DNA of 64,000 nucleotides from Viridothelium virens (taxonomy: Eukaryota > Ascomycota > Dothideomycetes > Trypetheliales > Trypetheliaceae): contig ML991771.1 of assembly GCA_010094025.1 (NCBI GenBank), positions 1 to 64,000 of the forward strand, read 5' to 3'. Positions within the stretch are counted from its first letter, which is position 1. Each line of letters starts with the position of its first letter. The notes under the pieces were generated by a model. It was not told the origin of the DNA and ran no database searches. It saw only the letters and a program-made list of their open reading frames with translations. A program made the translations under genes and the position numbers. Below are positions 11,110 through 24,568 of the stretch, one piece after another.

Positions 11110-11373
11110 ATGCTAGGGCTCTCCTCGCCGACCTTCAAAACGCGTCCCGGCCACCGCAGACGATTGAAGCGCCCCTTTCTCAAACTCTCCCTCATCGCTC
11201 TGCTCGTCTTCATCCTCTATTACGCGCACAAGCTAAGCAACGAACTTGACGTCGTGCGCTTCTACTACAGCTGGTGCGTCTGGCACAAGAGCCTACCAAC
11301 CTTTTGTATCACCTGGAGGTATAGTCTGGGTGGGCTGGGTGACGATGGACCGTATGGCGATCTGAACAGGTGA
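11110..11373 (+). CDS. possible short signal-anchor membrane protein
   Basis: ATG 11110 follows a long CT-rich leader. The product begins MLGLSSPTFKTRPGHRRRLK, very basic, followed by one hydrophobic helix (LSLIALLVFILYYAH) at about residues 27-41, the pattern of a type II signal anchor. The frame closes after 87 codons. A GTGCGT donor lies at codon 56, so the real protein may continue through an intron; I found no convincing downstream exon. Function unknown. Confidence 0.3.
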   Translation: MLGLSSPTFKTRPGHRRRLKRPFLKLSLIALLVFILYYAHKLSNELDVVRFYYSWCVWHKSLPTFCITWRYSLGGLGDDGPYGDLNR

Positions 11374-12075
11374 CGAGATGGCGAATGAAGGAGAAGGGAC
11401 ATTGAGCAGACGCCTTGAGTAGGCAAGAAATGGGAATATTCACGGGATAGACCAAAACATTCAACCAGGCCCACAAGCTTGAAGTGAATGATTTGCAGGC
11501 CAGGTTCAATGGCTCTGAGGGACGAAAATTGAATTTGCCTTGCAAAAAGAGGTGGAGTGATTTAGGGAATCGTCCAATTGGGCCTCAAGGTAAGACTTCC
11601 GCTCCATTTTCTGTGCTGATCGATTTCCCTGACCGATCGCCACTTAGAAACTGGGCTTGTCATTCGCTTTGGCATTCAAAGCACTAGATCTTGCATTTTG
11701 GTGGCGTTATATACCCATTTGGTGTATCCAGCCTGTGTTGGATATGGAAAGAAGGAACTCGTAGGTACGTTATGAAAGAGGAGGCGCGTAAAAGGCGCAT
11801 GATTTGGGTGTCCGGGGGTTTATATGTATGGTGCAAGCCAAAGCGCGCATGTGATTCAGTTTTTCAGAGTCAACCTCTTGCACGACAGGGAACGAATGTG
11901 CTAATCATGCATCGCAGATAAGTAGAACTCTTGTAATTAATTCACATATACAAAGACGTACCCTCCAGCGCCGATGTCCCGATACATTCAATCCCCATGC
12001 GTACCCATTTCCATACCTCAATAGCCCAATGCATGACGCATGAATACCCTGCAAAACCGTTTACCAGCTCTCGCA
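11374..12075. other. intergenic stretch before the MCM3 3' end
   Basis: Several short frames (for example 11691-11921, plus) lack start context or motifs. This is taken as the 3' flank of MCM3 (minus) and possible downstream sequence of the gene at 11110. Confidence 0.4.
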
Positions 12076-14874
<2,799 letters not shown>

Positions 14875-15961
14875 GATGTGTGAAAGTCAATTGAAGTCAA
14901 TCAGAGCCGGATTATGAATGAGCGCAGTGCAGTCGTATTGTTGCCAAGGCTTGGTTGAGGAAGTGCAGCGGAAGAGGACGGACAGACAAACGCTAGAGCG
15001 GCAGAGAACGCGTCGGACGCGTTGTCGCGAAACCGCGTAAAGTGCCGGCGAATCATTGGCAGAACGCAATACTTAGCAGGCAAGGTTCACTTGTCGCCGG
15101 CTACATCATCATCTGTGAACAAGACTTCTTAAGAATAACGCATCCCATAGATTATGCATTGATTTCTCACCCAATTTATCATCGTACACACGCTTCCACC
15201 ACTCATTCAGAATATTTCAGGTACTCCGTACAGACGAATCATGCTTAGTCTCGCACGTCGCCGACTAGGTACGTTCAACCATCTCCTACCAATCGCGCGA
15301 AGAGTTAAGCCGAGTTTGGCGGCCATGATAGTTGTGTCAAAATTGCCTTTGTGTTTTGAGGCTCTTGTAGGACTGCAACGAGTCCCCCGCCTTTCAATCG
15401 CTTCTATGCTTCGCATGTAATGAATTGAGTTATTGAAGGATGCACAGCCCCGACCTGTCCAGTTCACCGGCGATGCGACCTTAAAGTGGAGGTAGACACA
15501 TCGTAACAAGGACGCAAAGCGACCCATCCAGTGTCCACATAGCTGGAACCGCCGGGTTCAACGTTACATTGCGAGAAGGACAAAACTGTAAACAGTTTGC
15601 AGTCGTTTGTGGCTATGCTGATGGACTTAGACGCTTGTGGTAAATGTTCCTGGATTTGGTATCCATTCTTTCATCCTTCGACCCATATGAGATCTTTTAG
15701 TGTCAGATCGTGTCCGAATTTTGCCGGAATCCTCACAGTGGACTGTTTAGATTCATCGCAAAGCGTCCATCAAAAAAAGCTTCAACCGGTGAGAAATGTA
15801 AAGATAGACAGGTGCGTGGTATCCTAGAACTATTTAAGAACTATTTCCTTGATCTCAGACTCTTTCATCTATTATCTGCAACGCTTGCTCAGCACTCATT
15901 GCAAACATTCGCATTCCATTTCAGTCTTTCCCGGTTACGTATCCATACGAATCTACTCAAA
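14875..15961. other. intergenic stretch between MCM3 and a secreted protein
   Basis: Holds the promoter side of MCM3 (minus) and of the secreted protein (plus). A TATTTAAG element at 15831 is about 130 bp before the ATG at 15962. A short ATG frame at 15241 ends in a GTACGT donor-like site but no matching exon was found. Confidence 0.4.
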
Positions 15962-16303
15962 ATGCGGTTCTCCCAACTTCCCATACTCGCCCTCACCTCA
16001 GTCATCCCCCAAGTCCTCGGATGGAGCATCGCTGCCTACAACGACGCTGCCTGCACCGACACTTCTCTCAACACCACGTCGCAGGACGCAAACTTTTTTG
16101 ATTGCCAGGCTCTCGGCTTCGGATTTTACGCAAACAACAGCTTCGCTGGCTATGGCGCCGTCACAGACGACTACTGCCACGTTCAATTCTATTCGGACTT
16201 AGCATGCAACAACAAGCTAGGAGCTGAGATTAATACCGAAACGATGCCATGTCAAGCAGCAAACCCTCCGGCGATGGCCTATGCTGTTCACTGCTACCGT
16301 TGA
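15962..16303 (+). CDS. small secreted six-cysteine protein
   Basis: The 113-residue product starts MRFSQLPILALTSV and has a signal peptide probably cleaved after about residue 20 (VLG). The mature part, near 93 residues, has six cysteines, enough for three disulfides, and is rich in Asn, Ala, Tyr and Phe; it ends HCYR. It is short, intron-free and preceded by a TATTTAAG element about 130 bp upstream. Such proteins in filamentous fungi are extracellular and often serve as effectors or surface proteins. The role is inference; no named family is recognised. Confidence 0.62.
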   Translation: MRFSQLPILALTSVIPQVLGWSIAAYNDAACTDTSLNTTSQDANFFDCQALGFGFYANNSFAGYGAVTDDYCHVQFYSDLACNNKLGAEINTETMPCQAANPPAMAYAVHCYR

Positions 16304-16673
16304 AGACCAAGTGGGGCCAGGGAGATGGAGGACGAGTGCCATTGTCAGTACTTTAGGACTAATTCATGTGCATCAACTATCGTCACATTGCGTCTTGGAA
16401 CCAAGACAATCACGGCGAATTTCAGGCGTTCATACATAGCCACTGATATCAGACAATCTGCCTGTAGGTATAGTCGTATGGACTTTTTTAACCAGCATTT
16501 GAAATTATGTACATGAATGCCTATGGAGTACCTGGTCAATATACACATCAGGGCACGTTCCCAGTAGTTTAGAATTTCCATGCTATATACACGCTACCCC
16601 ATCTGCCTTTTTTTTAAGACGATAAGAGAGGACTTCCATCGATGCTTCGCATGGTTCGTAAATCATCTACAAC
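16304..16673. other. intergenic, convergent 3' flanks
   Basis: About 370 bp between the stops of the secreted protein (plus) and the oxidoreductase (minus). AT-rich, with an A/T run at 16608-16616. No coding signal. Confidence 0.5.
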
Positions 16674-17827
16674 TTACAGTTTACTTTTTGCACCACCCTT
16701 TCCGATTTCATCGATGACCAGTTTGCCAAATTGACTTCCCTTCTTCATTTCGTCAAAGAGGTCTTCAATTGCTGCAGTGTTATCGAGCCCATGTGCCACC
16801 TTTGAGATGACAGGACGCAATCCTTTCTCATTGACAAAGGCCACCATATCCGCAAATTCCTTTCTCGATCCCATCGTCGAGCCACGGAGTTCGATGTTCT
16901 TCAACACTGCCTGCATAGACCACGACATCTTTGGGCTTACCGTCATTCCATATTGAACAACGACACCACCAACCTAGAAAGCGCCTTCAGGAGAATGTTC
17001 AAACTGGGGGATCGGGAGATACATAGACTCACCTTCAACAGCTTCACTGCCTTATCCATAATATCTCCTCCTGCTCCGTCAATGATTGCATCAATCACCC
17101 GCCTCTCCTTCGGCAACATCTCCAACAACTTCTTCTCCCACCCCTTCTCCTTATAAACAACCCCACCCTTCGCCCCCAACTCCTTCGCCCTCCTCAACTT
17201 CTCCTCACTCCCACTCGTCACATACACATTCACCCCCATCCCCGCCGCAAACAACAACACCATCAACGCCACCCCACCCCCAATCCCCGTCACCAGCACA
17301 TTCCGCCCGGGCGCCGCATTCCCACTCTTACTCACCAGTGCCCTCCACGCCGTCAACCCCGTCAACGGCAACGCGGCAGCCTCCACATCGCCCAGATGCT
17401 CCGGCGCCTCCTCCACCTCCGCCGCCGCAATCCTCACCACCTCGGCGGCCGTCCCCACGGGATTGAACTTCGTCGCCCCCTGAATCGCATAGCCGCGCGG
17501 GTCCTCCGGCCCGTCGGGGTCGTCGCGCCAGCCCGTGCCCGGGTTGAGGATCACGCGCCGGTGCAGCCAGCGCTGCGCGGAGGGGTCAGAGCCCGTGGCG
17601 ATGACGACGCCGCACCCGTCGGCGAGGAGGGGCACCGAGAACGTGACGCCCGGGTAGAGGTGCTGCCGGATGAAGAGGTCGCGGTGGTTGAGGGCGGCGG
17701 CGGAGATGCGGATGATGAGGTCGGTGGGGGTGGAGGGTTGGGGCGAGGGTTGGCTGATGAGTTCGAGCGGGTAGTACACTTTGCCTGGCTTGCCGTCGAT
17801 TTGACGGATGGTGAGGGCGGTGGGCAT
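16674..17827 (-). CDS. NAD(P)-dependent quinone oxidoreductase-like protein with peroxisomal C-terminus
   Basis: A 364-residue member of the medium-chain dehydrogenase/reductase superfamily. Exons are 17827-17033 and 16973-16674; the 59-nt GT-AG intron joins KLLKV to GGVVVQYGM. The catalytic-domain start shows AAALNHRDLFIR and the Rossmann fold shows a GIGGG turn. The cysteine ligands of zinc-type alcohol dehydrogenases are missing, so a zinc-free quinone or enoyl reductase type is likely. The last residues are AKSKL: a perfect PTS1 signal (SKL) for peroxisomal import. The start at 17827 is the first ATG; the in-frame GTG at 17851 is not used. The first exon is very GC-rich compared with the second. 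Exact substrate unknown. Confidence 0.88.
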
Positions 17828-18452
17828 GGTTGGCGGGGTGCTGCGTGGCACAGAGCTTGATGTAATGGGGGGACGGAGACACCGAGAGGAGGGTTTGAGT
17901 CAATTTGGTGGGACTAGGTTTGGATGCGCAGCTGGATTAGGAAACACAAGAATTTTTTGCTAATTGGGATTGTGCCAATAGAGTAAAAATACAATGGATA
18001 TGTATGTTAATTGAAGCTTAAAAACAGCTCGCAGATAGCAATGGTTGAAGCATGAAATCATTCCCTTTCCCCACAGTTTGGACACGGGCCGAGGTTTCTA
18101 CGTAGCCCGGTAATTTGGGCGTCTACCAAGTGAATCGAGATTGATTAGCATAGACATTGCCTGGATGTTTCTCGGTTCAAATTTCCTCACCGTGCCACTG
18201 TTGCAATAGCTTTGGGGTACAGGCAGTTCTCAGAATCGACTCTCCTTGAAACGGCTTCCTATGCTTACTTGTGTTAGAATGACGGATGATCCCTGGTTGG
18301 ATTGCTCCTGTTCAACAAACCCTGGTGTCTACGCCCTCGAAGGCATGAGGATACGAAATTGCGCAACTGTAGCCATTTGATTTTCATAAAGCTATGACAA
18401 GACGTTCAGTGAACAGTCCAGTCTCACAAACTCTACCCTTACTCATATATTC
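17828..18452. other. intergenic stretch
   Basis: Promoter side of the oxidoreductase and 3' flank of the RBR ligase, both minus strand. No coding signal or repeat seen. Confidence 0.5.
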
Positions 18453-19624
18453 TCACTTTGTGTACTTCACTCTTTTCCTCTTGCGCATATTGTACTCATG
18501 CTTCTTCACGGGCTCCACCGTGACCTTCTTCGCACTGTTGAGAATGAAAGACTCTCCGCAGACGGTGCCTATCCTCCACTGATCAGTACGAGTCTCTTTA
18601 AGGGACGGAAGTAAGTATGAGAAAAAGCGAAGAGGAGGCAAAGTATGAGCTCGCACTAGATCGTTTCAGGCCGCGAATTGGACTTACATTGCATACTGTC
18701 ACATCCAACCGTCCTCTGGACAGCGTGTCCACAGTAGGGACAGATCCTCGTCTCTTGCTTCTGCATCAAAAGCCTCGACTCTCGATCCTGCTCCTCCAGC
18801 TCCTCGTTCGTCTTTCCCCCTTCCTTTACCCTCTCGTGCTCCTGGCGATAGTCGTACTGCGCACAACTCAAGTTCTCGTGCCAGGGGGTCTGATGCTTGA
18901 AACAGTTGTGCCGATGGCAGCCCTGGCAGATATACAGCGTGCACCATTCCGGCACGGGATTCGATCCGAAATTGACGTCGTAAATCTGCCCAAATTGGCA
19001 TCCCCGCTGCGGACACCAGCGCCAGTTTTCTTCTTTAGCTACTCCTCGAGCGATAATGCGCGCATCGAGGCGGCGGACCTCATCCCGGGGAAGGAAGGAA
19101 ACGAGGCGCCGGTATTCCCAGGGTTCGTAACATGAGGGGCATCCGACCTTATCGATGTCGCGTATCTCACTTTGAGCAATAATTGAAGAGACGATACATG
19201 GTTTGCAGATGCGGTTCTCTCCGGTTAGGCAATCTACGCAAGACTCCGGGCATGCGTTTTTGCGTGGAAAGCGGCTCGTCACCACGTCTTCGAGGCAGAT
19301 TCGACAGTTGTAGGTCCTCGGAGATGGTTTTGGAGGTCCTTCGACCCCTCCTGAAGCTTTCGACGTGTCCTTGATGCTGGATTTGGGAGTCACAGAGTGC
19401 TTCTCGGGCAATTGAGCGGGACTGCGACGAGCTTTAGTTGGACGCTCTTGAACATTACTCGCATCAGGGCTGCGGCGACGCTTGCGAAGTCCGTAGCGAG
19501 ATGTCTGGTCCTGATCTGTCTTGCCAAGAGATTTGACGGACTGTGGCGAAGAGCGCCTGGTAGCCTTTGAGTTAAGTCCTCGGTGAGGAGTTACCGCTGA
19601 CCGGGGACGGGGCACGCGAGCCAT
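18453..19624 (-). CDS. RBR-type (RING-IBR-RING) E3 ubiquitin ligase
   Basis: RBR ligases accept ubiquitin on a RING2 cysteine before passing it to substrate. The 350-residue product starts at ATG 19624. The first 100 residues are basic and disordered (RKRRR). RING1 spans about 107-165 (CRIC, then paired Cys to CPSC). The IBR spans about 200-255 with CPQRGC, CQGC and a His/Cys pair. RING2 begins with CPYC near 295 and has VGCDSM, whose Cys is the expected catalytic residue. Exon 1 is 19624-18688 and exon 2 is 18568-18453. Acceptor ATAG at 18569 gives MQCTVCGESF, restoring zinc ligands; the nearby TCAG acceptor would give QWRIG instead. The second RING2 zinc site appears missing. Substrate unknown. 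Confidence 0.88.
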
Positions 19625-20342
19625 GATCTGAGTCTGTTCAAAGGGTTCACAATGAGGTTTTCACTCCCTCCCAGGAATTGGAGTAGGAGGCAGAAATTAT
19701 GGTAGAGGTGGAGGGCTACTTAAACGACGTGACGTAAGAAAAGAGTGTTGCATAGACGCAAACGGTGAGGACGCGTCTGAGACGTGTGTGAGTTGTGTTC
19801 ACTTCCTGGATTTGTTATAAATAATTGTGACATGTGATATTCAGTGAATGAAGGTGCAGGGTCATCTACCCAAATATGCTTTGGATGGTGACCATGGATG
19901 TATTTAAGAGAAAATAAAGAGTGTCTAAGAAGGCAGCAAGAGGCAGCAGCAGGATGACCAGACCACAGCTTTGGACGAGTCGCATGAGTCACTGATGGGA
20001 CACAATTAAAGTGTTGAGAGAGGTGCACTTTGATCAAGATATCAGGCTGTCTTCCGAAAAGCGTTAGCGCGCAATGTTGCCTAATGGGAAGTCGCAGTTT
20101 CACGGCACAGGCAGGGACAAGCCAAGAGATACCTAAAAGACAGATTGGAAGGTCTGAAACCGTTTCAAAAAATCATTACAGGTACATTATACTGATATAC
20201 GGGCTTCTGCATATCGTGCAATGCTCAACTTGCGCCACTTGTCAGCGGTACCAGATTGTCCCACCCTGACTGGTAAAGAGAAAAGTTTGAAAAGTGGAGA
20301 GCTCAAACACTACAACTGCTAGTCGACAAATTCAAGTCTACT
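19625..20342. other. intergenic stretch
   Basis: Promoter region of the RBR ligase and 3' flank of OM14. AT-rich in the middle (19800-19930). No coding frame with support. Confidence 0.5.
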
Positions 20343-21063
20343 TCATTCCCTGGGTGGATACTTCTGGAAAAGCCATCTAATGCAACGTTAGTAACGTAAT
20401 CAAATATAAGATGACCCCAAAACCCGTTGAAAATACTCACTTGCTGACAAAGTAATCTGCCATAGCGAACAATCCAACAGCACTAGCACCAATTCCAGCG
20501 ACCTTCCAATCAAGCTGTCCCGCCTGGTGCTGCTTGTATGCGCCCCAACCCAAAACACCTGCGAGAGCGGTGATCACGACCGCGTTACCGACAATGACCG
20601 GATTGTTCGAGTTCTCGCGCAAGAATTGAGCGTCTTTCTTCGCCTCGGATTTGCCCCTCTTTTTGCCCTCTCCGAACCTTTCCTTAGCTCGGCTGGCCTT
20701 GGCCTCGAAGTCACGCGATTTGTCTTCCATTTCGCGCTCGATGCGCTCGGCCTGAGTGTCGGTCTTGATTGACTGAGATTCAAAGTCTGAGGGGACAGAA
20801 GAGACGTGAGGAGAGTCAACGTCGATTAGAGATTGAGTGGACGAAACGCTCTGTTCAAGCTCGGGGGGCGCAGGGGCACGTCTTTCTTATATTAGTCGTA
20901 CATTCGGAGAATAAAATCTTCGCCAGGTCTGGTATTTGATCAGAGGTGAAGACCTACTTCTGTAATCTTGTCAGAACATGCAAAGTCACAATAGTTGCGA
21001 GACTCATCGTACCTCTGCTGCGGACTGCTGTGGTCCCGAACCAGCGACTGCTGCGTACGACAT
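20343..21063 (-). CDS. om14: OM14-type mitochondrial outer membrane protein
   Basis: Members of this family sit in the mitochondrial outer membrane; yeast OM14 is a receptor for ribosomes carrying mitochondrial precursors. Exon 1 (21063-21013) encodes MSYAAVAGSGPQQSAAE. Exon 3 (20881-20441) encodes RAPAPPELEQ, DVDSPHVSSVPSDF, a charged helix, then NNPVIVGNAVV and two to three hydrophobic helices ending MADYFVSK. Exon 4 (20376-20343) adds WLFQKYPPRE. Exons 1 and 3 are out of phase. A two-base exon (20959-20958, AA) between a 53-nt intron (branch CTGAC, acceptor ACAG) and a 76-nt intron (branch CTAAT) restores the frame as EKRAPAPPE. The total is 528 nt, 175 residues. The intron before exon 4 has a perfect TACTAAC branch site; reading through it would stop at FVSK. 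Confidence 0.85.
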
Positions 21064-21764
21064 CCCTTACTTCCTGGCTTTCGATGTTTACCGGGGGACA
21101 CACAACGCGAACGTAGCCGAGAGAGACTCAAGGAATTTATGCGAGCGGACGGATTTTTCAATGCGGTGGAGGGGGAATAGGGGAAAGATGGTAAACCGGC
21201 CTTGATTGGAGTCTTGGTCGAACCTTCGTCACATGCGGACCATAACATAACAAGGTTCTGGAGAGCTCAGGCCATATACGTCATTCCCATGAAACAAGCA
21301 CCCAAGCTCGTATGTGAAATTATGCACAGCACAGTAATACCAACCGTACTGTTTTTTTAGATCCTATAAATTTCATTCCATTGATTCTTGAAGAAGGGAC
21401 TCGGTGTCAAACATCACTTGAACATAAAAATATGAAATTCTTTCACGGAGCACCTCCACCCGTAAGGATGTGAAGTCGCCGATCATATAACATACCGAAA
21501 TCCCTGCGCCAGGCTTTGAACTTTTGAAAGAGATTATGTGGTCCTTAGAAGTAAGACTGTGAAAGAGACCGAAAGTCGAGATTTTCTAGACCGAAGTGTG
21601 CTACGCGACCACCAAACAGAGGACCAAAAGCCTTCTCCCTTTCCATGCGCCTTCGATCCAAGTACTCATAAACATGTATATATAGAGATATATATATGTA
21701 TGTTACACCTCAGTCATCTTGACCAAATCTATCTTACACACACAGTCTCCTAAATGCCATTCGC
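21064..21764. other. intergenic stretch
   Basis: Promoter of OM14 and 3' flank of MIA40. Contains a short TA-rich run at 21677-21700. No gene seen. Confidence 0.5.
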
Positions 21765-22788
21765 TTATTTTCCATCATTACTAGATTTGGTATCGTGCCA
21801 CGCTTTAGGTACCGCTTCTTCAGTCTCAGACGTCACTGGATATTCCGTCTTGACCTGTTGACTTGCAGATTTAGCGCGTTGTCTCTTCTGCTGAATTTCT
21901 TCTGGTGTCAATGATGGGCTTGCAGGTCTCTGCTCGGCAACTTTGCTGTCTGAGGCATTTTCTGCTGGTGAAGAGGGTATCGGCTGTGCAGGAACTGCTA
22001 CATCCTTTGGCTGAGCCGCTTGGGAACTCGGTTGTTCTCCTAGAGATGAATTTTGCATCAATTCTTCCTCCTCTTCGTCGCCTTCCAGTTCGGCACCATA
22101 GACTTCAGGGTATTGTCTGAAGCAGTCTTGCATGTTCCTGCGTTTTGCTTTAGCTTCAGAAACGGCCCAACTTTTCGTGAGGCGTCATCCGATGAGCTTA
22201 CTTGAAATTGTCGATGCAGTCAATTCCCTTGGGCTCCTCTTTTGAGTACACGAAGCAGCTGAATGCCGCCTTAAACTGCTCCCCGCAAGGCCCATGCGCC
22301 ATACCTCCCAAGCAAGGACATTCCCAGTTGATCTCCCCAGTCTCAGGATTAAAGGCGCCCTCTCCCTCTGCCTCCTCTTCCAACTCTTGGGGTGAGCCGG
22401 CTGATGCGCTAGCCTCTTCTATGGGTGCTGTAGCAACGTTTTGACTCGAAGTCACAGAAGGCGCATTAGTAGACTGTCTTGCGAGAGCTTGCTGCCGCCG
22501 CTGTTCCGCAAGCTCATCAATGGTAGGCATCGTCTCTGTCTCGCGATCGGTCTCGGGAAGATGGACGGCGTAAACTGGCTCCTCCGCAAACATCTTGCTC
22601 GAGTTGTAGTAGTATAGCCCGGCAACCACCACCCCCCATCTTGTTGCTGATGATCTCCAACTCCGTGGTTTATCGGCAGGAGCGGTGCTGGCGAAGCGTC
22701 GGCCGGTCCTAGGAAAGAAAGGACGAGAAATCGAAGTGCGAAACAGGGGCGCAGAGCGCGGAAGTGCGCGTGTTGCTCGTTGCAGCAT
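21765..22788 (-). CDS. mia40: Mia40, mitochondrial intermembrane space import and assembly oxidoreductase
   Basis: Mia40 imports cysteine-rich proteins into the intermembrane space by forming disulfides with them, and is reoxidised by Erv1. The 319-residue product has a basic, Arg/Ser-rich presequence ([12 protein letters not shown]), one inner-membrane helix near residues 51-64 ([11 protein letters not shown]), an acidic linker, then the catalytic CPC near 155. Twin CX9C motifs follow ([11 protein letters not shown] and C-IDNFKNMQD-C). Exons are 22788-22202 and 22137-21765; the 64-nt intron falls inside the second CX9C and the splice gives FKNMQDCF. The C-terminal tail is long, acidic and disordered, as in other filamentous fungi. 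It is transcribed divergently from thiamine pyrophosphokinase and lies upstream of OM14. Confidence 0.96.
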
Positions 22789-23103
22789 TTCGGGGTATGA
22801 TAGAAAAGAAATGAAATGAAATTAGAAAGAATAGAAGTTAAGGAAAGATTACACTGCGCGAAGGGGGGCGAGGATGAATAATGCGCAGTGACAACTTGAA
22901 ATTCTGACAGCTTGAACGGAGCTTTCCGATTGGCTGAAACCCGTTGTCTACCCGAAGAGGTAAAGATAATTACTATACTTGCATCATCGCAATCGACAAC
23001 AAGGTTCAATATCCTCTGTTCCTTAATTTGCTCTCGTTCTGATGCTCATAGATTTCCTGTAATCATAGAAACGGGGTGAAATACTGTTCTCGTCGCGCTC
23101 TCC
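22789..23103. promoter_or_regulatory. 315-bp shared divergent promoter region, MIA40 and TPK
   Basis: Lies between the start codons of MIA40 (minus) and thiamine pyrophosphokinase (plus). Pyrimidine-rich on the TPK side. No specific operator recognised. Confidence 0.5.
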
Positions 23104-23989
23104 ATGACAGTTCATACTGATAGACCCAGCCTTGCCCTCGAATATAATGGCTTCTTGCAAGGGAGCAAGCCTTCCCTTCTCATTCTCAATCAGCCTATTT
23201 CGGATTTAGTACTGCTACAAAGGCTTTGGCAAAATTCAATTTTCAAGATTTGCGCAGATGGTGGTGCAAATAGGTTACACGATTTATTTCCAAAGGGGTT
23301 AGAAGATTCCCGAGACGACTATGTCAGTATTTTACTTCTCTCGCAAGTCCAGGATAGCTTGTTGACGAAGAAGGCAGCTTCCAGACCGGATTCACGGTGA
23401 TCTGGATTCCCTCAGACCTTCAATCCGCGGCTTCTACGAACAAAAAGGCGTCCCTGTCACCCTCGACCCCGACCAGTACAGCACTGACTTTGCCAAAGCG
23501 CTTAAGGTAATCCGCCAGCACTCTCAAGAGCACTCCTCCGCCACAAATGGCCAGGAGCGGCAGCAGCAGCCCGCTCGGTACACCATTAACATCCTCGGCT
23601 CCATCTCCGGTCGTTTGGATCAGGGTCTCGGCCTCCTACATGAAATGCTCCGAGAGCAGGTCGCAGACCCCCAGCTCGACCTTGTCCTCTTTTCTGAGCG
23701 TAGTATTTCCTTTATTTTGCCACCAGGCCGCAGCCGTATGCAGCTGGATGTCGGGGCAGGCATTCTTACTGCTAATGTCGGGATCGTGCCCATCTATGGT
23801 CCTGCGACAATCTCGACTGCTGGGCTGGAATGGGATGTGGAGGAGTGGAGGACGGAGATGGGAGGTAATGTAAGTACGAGCAATCATGTGGTGCGGGAGA
23901 TGGTGGAAGTTGAGACAGATGCGCGCGTGTTGTTTACAGTTGAGAGGGCGGAAAAGCTACCCCCGTGGCCGTCTAACAACAACACCTAG
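23104..23989 (+). CDS. thi80: thiamine pyrophosphokinase
   Basis: The enzyme moves pyrophosphate from ATP to thiamine, making the cofactor thiamine diphosphate. The product has 276 residues from exons 23104-23322 and 23378-23989. The 55-nt intron joins DDY to LPDRIHGDLDSLRP. Family motifs are all present: CADGGANR in the substrate pocket, GDLDS for Mg/ATP binding, DQYSTDFAKAL, and a GRLDQ segment in the C-terminal half. The C-terminal beta-barrel ends with STSNHV. The start is the first ATG after a short leader. The exon 2 region is richer in GC than exon 1. No TPP riboswitch was recognised in the intron or leader. Confidence 0.94.
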
Positions 23990-24568
23990 GCTTTAATTCA
24001 ATCGAAAGTATACCAGCTCTAGGCAGCTGTAGCACTATCCTTACTTTCGACCAAGCAGGGCTATAGTAAGTGCTGTAGGATTTGATGACTTTGTTCTAGG
24101 TGTGGGAGCGCCATCGCGGCGTCGGTGGTGTAAAGATTGAGGTCCACGACCTTCCTAGCATACTGTAAGCATCGTAGGTACCTATGCTTAAGTACATCGG
24201 GGCTTGGTTTTTGCAGGTTGTCGATTGCGGCGGAGCGCTACTATAGCTGTATCCACGCATTTAGTGGTGATCAACTTCGTGTTCAATAACTCATATTCTA
24301 CTTAGGTACAAAATAACAAAGGAAAACATCGACCCTATTCCTGCATCATCAACCTATCCTACCAGTCTCTTCGAACTACCCGTTCTCGTTATCGTTGTCC
24401 TTAACTAACGTCGAAAGGCCGTTGCTTGGCGTAAATGAATTGCTCGAAGGCCTGCGATATGCGACATAGATGTCAGGCTTTTAGGATAGTAGCACTCCTC
24501 CACGCCCAGAGATGCTTAGAGGGAATGCAACACGGGAAGTGAAATCTATCGTTGCTGATAGCAGCACT
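23990..24568. other. convergent 3' flanks of TPK and EF2
   Basis: About 580 bp between two stop codons. It contains GGTACCTA- and TTAGGTAC-type words at 24175-24310. No coding signal. Confidence 0.5.

Noticed and set aside
15241-15270. ATG followed by Arg-rich codons and a GTACGT donor
   Set aside because: No acceptor and second exon giving a sensible protein were found downstream.
17086-17860. Pro/Ser-rich and Arg-rich frames opposite the oxidoreductase
   Set aside because: Antisense shadows of a GC-rich exon; no start context or motif.
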